NCBI RefSeq assembly: GCF_000981895.1 | Contig: NZ_LATD01000188.1 | Location: 1-43,492, forward strand | DNA from: Streptomyces odonnellii | GTDB taxonomy: Bacteria; Actinomycetota; Actinomycetes; Streptomycetales; Streptomycetaceae | Direction: 5' to 3' | DNA length: 43,492 nt | Shown here: positions 8,226 through 16,600 of the stretch, one piece after another | Numbering within the stretch: position 1 is the first letter of the stretch | How the letters are laid out: each line of letters starts with the position of its first letter | The notes under the pieces: model-generated | Seen by the model: only the letters and a program-made list of their open reading frames with translations | Databases searched by the model: none | Told to the model about the DNA's origin: nothing | Program-made: the position numbers and the translations under genes

Positions 8226-8999
8226 TCACTTGACATCGACGAAGTCGGCCGAGCCGACCGTGGCCACGGTGAGGCTCGTGCCCGCGAAGTTGTAGCGGTA
8301 CGTGCCGTCCGCCGTCGCCTTCACGGTGGCCGAGACCCAGCCGTTGCGGTCGGTGTTGATCTTCTTCAGTGTGACGAAGGGGCCGCTCGTGCCCTTGCGG
8401 TACTGGAGCACGACCTGGTGCCCGATGAGGGGCACGTTCTTGCGGTTCTCCCAGCTTGCGACGGTCATCTGGGCCTTGACCGTCAGGTTCTTGCCCTTCT
8501 GGACCTGTTGCGGTGTGGCGATGGTCTGGGACATGTAGGTGTTGCGCTTGATACGCGCCAGGTAGGCGCCGTTCCCACGGGTGACGTTGCCGTCGCCGTC
8601 GACGGCCACGGGGGTGATGACCCAGACACCGGCGAGGGCGTTGCTGCGGAGGTTGACGCTCGGATCGGCGGTCACGAGCGCCTTGCAGAAGGAGGTGGTG
8701 TCGTTGAGCCGTACGCAGTGGCCGGACCCGGCCATGAGACCCTGGACCTTCGCCCCGGCGTCCACGTTCCGCAGCTCGTACGACACGCTCCGGACGCCGG
8801 ACGGGTCGGTGACCGTCGCGCCGACCGTGAAGGTCCTCTTCAGTGCCGCCTCGACGCCGACGGTGTAGTCGCGGTTGTGGTTGACATCGATGTTCCAGAA
8901 CTTCGTGCCCGAGTCGTCCTGGGCGGCCCCGACGGCCGGTGCGGCGAGAGCGGTTACGGCAAGGACGGCGCTGATGGCGGCGGTGGCGCGTCTGCGCAT
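8226..8999 (-). CDS. Secreted protein of unknown function, Ig-like beta-rich
   Basis: A 257-residue protein. The signal peptide is RRRATAAISAVLAVTALAAP followed by AVGAAQ. The mature part opens GTKFWNIDVNHNRDYTVGVE, then has alternating short strands (RTFTVGATVTDPSGVRSVSYELRNV) and two cysteines in GHCVRLNDTTSFCKAL that could form a disulfide. The C-terminal half (NLTVKAQMTVASWENRKNVP, then GHQVVLQYRKGTSG, GWVSATVKATADGTYRYNFAG) resembles the beta-sandwich repeats common in Streptomyces secreted proteins. No catalytic motif is recognised. GAGGA precedes ATG 8999. It is monocistronic, with terminators downstream. Confidence 0.8.
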   Translation of the reverse strand: MRRRATAAISAVLAVTALAAPAVGAAQDDSGTKFWNIDVNHNRDYTVGVEAALKRTFTVGATVTDPSGVRSVSYELRNVDAGAKVQGLMAGSGHCVRLNDTTSFCKALVTADPSVNLRSNALAGVWVITPVAVDGDGNVTRGNGAYLARIKRNTYMSQTIATPQQVQKGKNLTVKAQMTVASWENRKNVPLIGHQVVLQYRKGTSGPFVTLKKINTDRNGWVSATVKATADGTYRYNFAGTSLTVATVGSADFVDVK

Positions 9000-9361
9000 G
9001 CTGTTGTTTCCTCACGCTCGATGAAACCGATTGATCACTTCATCCGCGTCAGACAAGAGGGACGCCCGGAAGGTTGTGCACGCGCGCGGACCCGGCACCG
9101 GGTGATCCCACCGCAGGCCGAACTGCCCGGCGGGACACGAGAGTTCACCGAAAGTGAACCTCACAGCGACGCTGTTTCCGAGCCGGAGCCGGGACGGCCT
9201 GGGAGGAGAGGGCGCGGGGCGGCGTGCGGAGGGAGCTCGTGAAACTGGCGGAAATGTCCGGCACGGGCTGAGTCGACGTCAAAACGTAATGAGAATTTCT
9301 CTCTACCGCCGGTAAGATCATTCTGCTTGTTCTTCGCCAGCGAGAGATGCCAGGAAAGACC
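9000..9361. other. Divergent intergenic region (362 bases)
   Basis: This region separates the minus-strand secreted protein and the plus-strand lipoprotein. It holds the inverted repeat GTTCAC (9143-9148) / GTGAAC (9154-9159), the odd palindrome GAGAATTTCTC at 9291-9301, and a possible -10 TAAGAT at 9313-9318 for the lipoprotein gene. The stretch 9241-9345 is noticeably A/T-richer than its surroundings. No small gene or structured RNA was recognised. Confidence 0.5.
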
Positions 9362-10093
9362 ATGAAACTGCGCAGGGCCCTCCCGATTGTCGCCGTATTG
9401 CCGGCCCTCCTCGCGATATCCGCATGCAGCGGCGAATCGACGGAATCCGACGGTAGGAAGCCGAAGGCGAGCACGAGCGCGAAGAGCGCCGAGGAGGAAG
9501 AGGCCGCCAAGGCGAAACGCTTGGGGGCGCTCGACGGAAAGAGTCTTGAAAAGGTCGCCCTCACCGGAAGGGCCGCGGGATTCGACGCCAAGAGGATCGC
9601 CAAGGCGGAGGTCGAGGCCGGCCGCGGCATGGAGGCCGACAAGAAGGCGTGTCAGCCCCTCGCCAGCCTGATCGGCGGCTTCACGCACATCCCGGCAGTG
9701 AGCACTGTGCACCGCTCCCTGCAGCCGGGCGAGGCGACCAACGCGACCGTCGGGTCCATGTGGCTCGCCTCGCACTCGGAGGAGAACGCCCTCCGGGTGA
9801 TGAAGGAGCTCCGCACGGCCGTCGCCGAATGTCCCAAGGGTTTCAAGACCCTGGGCCTGACGTACGGCAAGGTCGAGAGCCTTCCCGCGCCGAAGCTGGG
9901 CGACGAGGCGGTGGGCTACCGGATCACCGGCGACATCGGCGAGCAGAAGGTGCCCATGACGTACACGGTGGTCCGTGAAGGCGGGGTCATCGCCGCCTTC
10001 TACGGCGTGAACATGCTGGACGCGAAGAAGGCCACGATCCCGGAGCCGGTCATCAAGGCCCAGCTGGAGCGGATCGCGGGCACGGCGGACTGA
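9362..10093 (+). CDS. Lipoprotein of unknown function
   Basis: A 243-residue protein. It starts MKLRRALPIVAVLPALLAIS, then ACSGES, a type II signal with lipobox ISAC and the lipidated cysteine at residue 21. A Lys/Glu-rich spacer (KKPKAS/EEEEAAKAKR type) precedes a globular region of about 190 residues (LEKVALTGRAAGFDAKRIAK, AGRGMEADKKACQPLASLIG, TNATVGSMWLASHSEENALR, VAECPKGFKTLGLTYGKVES, VPMTYTVVREGGVIAAFYG). This resembles actinobacterial sensor-type lipoproteins that lack an enzymatic motif. ATG 9362 is preceded by AGGAAAG at 9352-9358; an in-frame ATG at 9347 is less likely. It ends in a strong terminator and appears monocistronic. Confidence 0.82.
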   Translation: MKLRRALPIVAVLPALLAISACSGESTESDGRKPKASTSAKSAEEEEAAKAKRLGALDGKSLEKVALTGRAAGFDAKRIAKAEVEAGRGMEADKKACQPLASLIGGFTHIPAVSTVHRSLQPGEATNATVGSMWLASHSEENALRVMKELRTAVAECPKGFKTLGLTYGKVESLPAPKLGDEAVGYRITGDIGEQKVPMTYTVVREGGVIAAFYGVNMLDAKKATIPEPVIKAQLERIAGTAD

Positions 10094-10110
10094 CGCCGCC
10101 CAGCACGCAT

Positions 10111-10147
10111 GAGAAGGGGGCCTCCGGCACGGGGAGGCCCCCTTCTC
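10111..10147. terminator. Perfect 15-bp stem terminator between convergent genes
   Basis: GAGAAGGGGGCCTCC at 10111-10125 pairs exactly with GGAGGCCCCCTTCTC at 10133-10147 around a seven-base loop. It follows the lipoprotein stop and lies just before the stop of the convergent minus-strand gene, so it can serve both. Confidence 0.85.
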
Positions 10148-10159
10148 GTCGCGACCCGG

Positions 10160-10549
10160 TCAGGAGCCGCTGATGAAGCCCTCCAGGGCCGGCCCCGTCA
10201 TCTGGACGACGACGGCGCTTTCCTGTGCCGTCTCGGGCAGGTGGGCCCGGTCCCCCTCCTCACGGAGGATCACCGGCCGGTCCATCGGGAGCACGCTCGC
10301 CCCGAGCCGGTCCACCAACTCGGCCAGGACGTCGAAGAACTGGCCGGGCGGGAAGCGGTTGACGCCGACGGAGACCTCGTTGACGTCCACGTTGACCTCG
10401 TAGCCGTCGGCGGTCCGCATCAGCACGCCGTTCATGAGGTCCTCGTCGGCTTCGACGATGTAGGGCCCCAGGACTTCCCGTACGAGCTCCATGCCGAGGG
10501 GCTCGGGTTCACCGTTCCGATAGCGGAGCACGAACAGCATGCGACTCAT
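10160..10549 (-). CDS. Candidate immunity protein for the adjacent polymorphic toxin
   Basis: A 129-residue acidic cytoplasmic protein (MSRMLFVLRYRNGEPEPLGM, then REVLGPYIVEADEDLMNGVL, ADGYEVNVDVNEVSVGVNRF, PPGQFFDVLAELVDRLGASV). It has no signal peptide, membrane helix or DNA-binding motif. Its start lies 90 bases after the stop of the giant toxin gene on the same strand, the standard place for an immunity gene. I do not recognise its family, and it does not look to me like Imm52, which often accompanies REase-5 toxins. GAGGATCC lies upstream of ATG 10549. The function is inferred from position only. Confidence 0.65.
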   Translation of the reverse strand: MSRMLFVLRYRNGEPEPLGMELVREVLGPYIVEADEDLMNGVLMRTADGYEVNVDVNEVSVGVNRFPPGQFFDVLAELVDRLGASVLPMDRPVILREEGDRAHLPETAQESAVVVQMTGPALEGFISGS

Positions 10550-10591
10550 TGTTGGATCCTCACCGAAGCCTTTCTGAAACGATCGGGGTGA

Positions 10592-10627
10592 GGCCTTCCC
10601 GAGAAAGCGGATTTCCCGAGGAAGGCC
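10592..10627 (-). promoter_or_regulatory. Hairpin between the toxin and its candidate immunity gene
   Basis: GGCCTTCC at 10592-10599 and GGAAGGCC at 10620-10627 form an 8-bp inverted repeat, with a direct repeat CCCGAG (10598-10603 and 10615-10620) in and beside the loop. It could attenuate read-through from the toxin gene or act as a processing site between the two messages. Confidence 0.4.
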
Positions 10628-10639
10628 CCTCCGACGATG

Positions 10640-13600
10640 CTACGGCATGTATATGACGTCGATCTTTCCCACGAGTTCAGGAGTGTCCGCGACCATGTGC
10701 CGGAATGCGGTTGCCGCCTCGGGAGAGCTCACGTAGTACACGATGGGCGTGAACGTGTCTCCGTTCGCGGCCTTGGCTCCCGCGACCTGGGCCTTGGCCT
10801 CGGTCACCGGGGCCGTGACGAAGAACTTGAACTTGCCGGTGGCGGGATCGATGACTCCGCTGTCGCTCCAGAACTTCGCGTCGATCAGCTTACCGTTCTG
10901 GTAGCCGTCGACCTTGACATATTCGCCCTTCCGTCCGGCCACCGGGTACTTCATCTTCAGTTTGTAGACGAAGCCTTCCGGCACGCCTCCTGTGACCCGC
11001 TGCTGGTAGGCAGCGGCCGCGGCGTCCATGCCCTCGTTCTCCGCGGACCAGAATCCCGGTCCGTTGATGCCACCCACCCAGCAGCCGGGGCCGGTGTTGG
11101 TACCGGCGGCCGCGACGCCGAACGACGCGGTTTTGAAGGTCGCCGTGTCGACTGCCTTGCAGCCGTCGTTGAGCTTCCGGACGATACGGCTGACCATGCC
11201 CTGCACGGCGGTCTCGGTCAGACCGAGGGACCGCAGCGCCAGCCACGCGTCGGTGAAGCCGATGCCGGTCTTGACGGCGGCGTCCATCGCCGTCACCGCG
11301 GCCTTCGCCGACTTGAAGAGCGCGCCGGCGACGAACCAGGAAGCGGCCCAGGCGCAGTCGCCCCAGCTGCCGCCCGAGACGCCCGGCGTGATCAGTTTGG
11401 CGCACCCGATGAAGTCGCCGAGCAGGACGTCGATCGGATCGATGCCCGAGTTGAACTCGACCATCGTCAGCGTGTACGAGATGCGCTCGGTCTTCGCGTC
11501 CGTCACGTCCGGACCGAGGTAGACCGTGTCCGCCTTCGGGCACCCGCCGGTGGCGACGAGCTCCGGCGACAGACACATGAAGAGGTCGGCGTGGGACCTG
11601 TACGTGATGTCCGCCGTGATCGTGCAGTCGCCGACATGGATGATCGGGTTGCAGTTGTCCTTGACGACGTTCTTCGGCTCACCGATGTACTCGATGTGGT
11701 CGAGGACCGCCCACACCCCGCCGAGTCCGGTGGTGACACCCTCCGAGATCTGCTGGTTGTTGCCCGCCGTCTCCGTACGGTCCGCGGCGGCCTGGGCCTC
11801 CTCCGCCGCTTCCCGCGCTCCGGCGGCGGCGGTCTCCGCCGCCGTCGCGTCGGCCTCCGCCTGGGTGGCGGTGGCACGAGCGGAGGCTGCGTCCTCCTCG
11901 GCCTTGGCGGCCGTGGCACGGGCCGAAGCGGCGTCCCTCTCTGCCTCCGTGGCTGCGTTGTCCGCCGCGGACGCGTCCTGCTGGGCGTCGTTCGCCGCCC
12001 ACCAGGCCGACATCGCGTCGTCGCCCGCCGACTTGGCATAGCCGTCGGCTCGCGTCGCCGAGGCCCGGGCGGCCTGAGCGTCCCCCGCGGCCTGGGTGGC
12101 CGAGGCCTGGGCCCGCTGGTACGCCTTGGCGGCACGGGCCGCGTCGGACGCCGCTGCCGCGGACGCCTGCGCCGCGTGCTTCATGTCCGCCGCGGCCTGT
12201 TCGGCCAGGGCCTTCGCCTCGGCGGAGAAGCCCTCCGCCTGGCTGGCCGTGGCGGCCGCCGCCGCTGCCTGCTGCTGCGAGATCGTCAGGGACTGCTGCC
12301 CCGTCAGCACCGCGAACGCCGCCGAGCTGTCGGCCTCCTGGAACGGACCGCCGAGCGAGATCGCTTCGTTTGCCGACCCGATCACCGCGTTCGCGGAGTC
12401 ACGCGCCGCGAGCGACGACTGTACGGCCGCGAGTGCCTTGCCGGCGGTGGTCGCCGCCCAGGCCGCGGTCTGCAGCGCCTCACTGCGGGCGCTGGCCGCC
12501 TCCTCCTTGGCCGTCTTGGCCGCGGCGGACGCCTTCTCAGACTGCTCCTTGGCACCGTTGGCGTCGGCCGCCGCCGCCTGGGCGGCGTCGATGGCCTCGG
12601 CCGCCGCGGCGTGCGCCGCCGCCGCGGAACCGGCCGCCACCAGGTAGGACGCCCAGGTGGCGTCGGCCGCCGCCTTCGCGCGGGACGCCGCACCCTGCGC
12701 CTTGGTGGCCGCCTCACGCGCGTTGGTGGCCGCGGCCGTGGCCGCGTTCGCCGCCGCGCGGGCGTTGGTGGCCGCCGTCGTCGCCGTGTCGGCGGTGCTC
12801 CGGGCGTCCGTCGCGGCGGACCGGGCCGCCTCGGCGGCGTCCGTGCCGTCCACGGCGGCGGCGTGCGCCTCTGCCGCGTCCGCCTTGGCCTCCAGCGAGT
12901 CCCGCCGCTGCTCGGCCTCAAGGGCCTTGTCGCGGGCGGCGACAGCATCGCGTTCTGCCTGCTCGGCGTCGGCCCTGCGGGCCGATGCCGTGGCTCCCGA
13001 CGCCTCTGCCGAGGCACGGGCGTCACTGGCGATACGGCCCTGTGCGACCGCGTCCGCCTCGTGGGAGGCGGCCTTGTCCCGCTCGCTCTCCGCTGTGGCC
13101 CGGTAGGCCGCCGCGTTGGCGCGCTCCAGCTCGGCCACGGCCCGCGTCCGCTGTGCGGCTGCGGCGGCCTGGCGAGCCTGCTCCTCCTCGGCGGCGGCCG
13201 TCTCCTTGGCCGTCTTGGCCGTCGCGGCGTTCGCCGCGGCCGAGGCCGCGTAGGCGTCGGCGCTGTCGGCGGCGGCCTTCGCCTGGGCGGCGGCCTCCTG
13301 TGCGGCGATGCGGCGGAATTCGGTGTTCACCGCGTGCGCCTCGGTCTGCGCCAGCGCGAGCAGCGCCTCGGACGTCGAGACCGTGGCGTTTGCCGCGTTC
13401 AGGGATGTCCCCGTCGCCTTCGCGGCCGCCGTGGCCGCCGCGGCGGAGGCACGGGCGACCTGCACCGACTGCTGGGCGTACATCAGGCCCCGGCCACGCG
13501 GCACCTCGGCGGCGTCCGCGATGGTCCAGGCCTGCTGCTGGGCCGCAACCGCGCGCTGGGCGGCGGCGTTGGCCAGGCCGGACTGCTCATCGGCGGCGGC

Positions 13601-16600
13601 GACCAGTGCCTGGACCTTGCCCCGGGCCTTCGCGAGGTCTGTCTTCGCCTTGTCGAAGAGGGCCTGCTTGGGCTTGAAGATGTGGTCCGGGTCCTGCTCC
13701 AGTTCGTCGTGCCAGTACTTCTGCCAGCGCAGGATCTGGTCGGCGAGCCAGGCCTGGCCGATGGCCTCGACCATGTTGTCGGTGGCCTTGCGGGTCGCTG
13801 CGGCAGCGTCCGCCTCCGCTTGCAGGATGAGCGTGCGCGGGGCGGCCTGGCCGGCGTACTCCGCCTCCCACTCGGCCGAGGCCTGGGAGACGGCCTCGCT
13901 GAGAGCATTGCGCGGGTCGACCGGGTCCGTGTGGTTGCACGAGGCCCACTGCTGCTTGAGGTTCTCGACCTCGACGCGGAACTCGGGCGTGCCCTCGACG
14001 AGCTTCTGCGCGGGGAAACCGCCGTAGCGCAGGTACCTGGCGATGTCGGCGGACGTAGTGCCGCCGGCGTAGCGTGTGTTGGCTACGTTGGAGTCCCGCA
14101 GCATGATGTCGGCCGCGAAGTCGTGCCAGCTGTCCTCGCCGCGGTTCTGCTCGGTGATCTGGCGGGCCTTGGCGATCGCCTCGGGGCTCGCGTTGGTGTG
14201 CGCGTCCCAGCCGATGCGGTCGGCCATCCTGGCCTGCGTGGCGAACGTGTAGGCGTTGATGTCGGAGCCGAACTCCGGTGCGTGCAGCGTGATCCCGTCG
14301 TCGAACGAGCTCATCGCGTACGGCCGGTTGGCGTCCTCCAGGAGGGCCTTGCGGGCCGCGAACGTGTCGAGGTACGCGTAACCGGCCTGCCGGTCCTGGT
14401 CGCTGGCCTGCCCGAGGGGCATGAAGCCGATCCAGCCGATGTCGCCGACAACGGCGCGCAGATCGTCGTCGCTGCCGGACAGGCCCTGGATGGCGACGGC
14501 CTTCGTCTTGGCGCCGCCCGCGTGCACGGCGACTCCCGCGAGGCACCGGTCGCGGCGCGGGGTGCTGCGGACGTCTTGGATGACGGCTGTCAGGTCGTTG
14601 AGGCGCCGCACGGCGTTGTCGGCGTCGTCGAAGATCTTGCGGATGCCGGTGGAGACCTGCTCGATCGCCTGGGCGAGCGCGGGGATCCGGCCTACGATCA
14701 CGGCGGACGAGGGGATGTCGACGAGCGCCCACAGGCAGTCCTCGATGTCGCTCCCGGCCAGGCACTCCTTGAGCTTGGCGGTGTCGAGCTGCTCGAAGAG
14801 GATCTGTCCGCCGTTGGCGCCGGCCCACTCGACGATGTTCACGGAAACAGCCGCGAGGCCCTCCCTGTAGTCGTCGACGCAGGTCTGGCCGCACGCGTCG
14901 AGCAGGATCTGCTCCTCGCGCTGCCCGAGCACGGGCCAGTTGGAGGCGCCGCCCTTGATGGGCGTGGTGCCCTCGGCGAGCGCGTCCTTGCGCGCGGCCT
15001 CGTTCTCGTCGCGCTGCTCCTGTTCGGCCTTCTCCGCAGCCTCTTCGGCGGCGGTGCTGTCCCCCGCCGCGTCGGACGCCTTTGTCTCGGCATCCTTGGC
15101 GTCTTGCTCCGCCTGGGACGCCTTGTCCTGCGCGCCCTGGGCGGCCTCGGCGGCCCGTCCGCTCTTCTCGTTCGCCTCGGCGGCGTGCCGCTCGGCGTCG
15201 GTGGCCTCGCGGTCGGCCTCGGTGGCGGCGTTGCTCGCCTCGTCCGCGGTGAGGCGGGCGCTGACGGCGTCGTTGCCGGCCTGCGTTGCATAGCCCGCAG
15301 CGGTGTCGGAGGCCGTCTTGGCGGCCTTCCGGGCGTTGGAGGCCTCGGCCGCGGACGCCTGGGCCCGGGTCACCGCCTCGACGGCGCGGACCGAATCCGC
15401 AGCGGCGCGGGCGGCTGCCTCGGCAGCGAGCTTCGCGTCGCCCTGGGCCTGGGCGGCGGCCTGCTGCGCGGACTCGGCGGCGGCTGCCGCCTCGACGGCC
15501 TTGGCCTCGGCGGCGGCGGCCTGCTGTTCGGCGATCGTCTTCGACGACTGGCCGACCAGCACGGCGAAAGCGGCGGCGCTGTCTTTCTCCTGGTACGGAG
15601 TGCCGACGACGATGGCCTCGCCTGCGGCGGCGACCGCCTCCTTGGCGCTGTCGCGTGCGGCGAGTGCGGCCTGACCGGCGGCGTAGGCGCGGCCGACCGC
15701 GGTCGCGGCCGACGTCACCGCCTCGGCAGCGCCGGTCTCGGCGGCGGCGGCCTCCTGCTCCGCCTTTTTGGCGAGGCCGGTGGCGTTCTCCGACGCCGTG
15801 GCGGCGTTGTCCGCACGGGTCGCGGCGTCCTGCGACGCGTCCAGGGCGGTGGCCGCGGCGGCGCGCGCGGCGGAGGCCGCGCCGACGGAGCTGTAGTACG
15901 CCGACCACGCGTTGCTCGCGTTGGCCTGGGCGCGCTCGGCGGCGCCCTCCGCGATGGTGGCGGCGGTGCGAGCGGTGACGGCGGCGGCTGTGGCCTGGTC
16001 CGCCGCGGTCTGCGCCGCGGTGGCGGCCGTGGCGGCCTGAGTCGCGGCCGTACGGGCTGCCGTCGCGGCGGCCTTGGCCTCGGCGGCGGCGGCCGTGCCC
16101 TCGGCGGCGGCGACCGCGGCTTCGAGGGCGGCGGCGCGGGCGGCGGTGGCCTGCTTCGACCGGAGCGCGGCTGTGGCCTGTTCGCGCGCTGTCTGGGCGG
16201 CCTTCGCTTTCGCGTCCGCGAGGGTGCGCTTCGCCGTGGCGTCGCTGGTCGCCGTACCGGCGGCCGTGTCGGCGCTCTGGGCGGCGGTCTTCTGGATGCC
16301 AGCCCGCTGCTCGGCTTCCTGTGCCTTGGTGCGCTCGGCGGCAGCCTTGGCGCGGGAGGCGACGGCGGTGGCCTGTTCTGTCTGTGCCTTGACGCGCTCG
16401 GTGGCGGCGGTGGCGGCGGCGGTCTCGGCCTTGTCGCGCTTCTGCTCGGCCGTAGTACGGGCCGTTTTGGCGGCGTTGGCGCTCGACGCGGCGGCCGTGG
16501 CGTTGGCCTCGGCGCTGTCGGCGGCGGCCTTCGCCTGGGAGGCTGCCTCCTCGGCGGCGACGCGACGGAACTCGGTGTTGATCGCGTGCGAATCGGTCTG

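Noticed and set aside
9143..9159. GTTCAC/GTGAAC as a PhoP site
   Set aside because: PHO boxes are direct repeats; this is an inverted repeat, so it was kept only as an unnamed palindrome in the intergenic entry.
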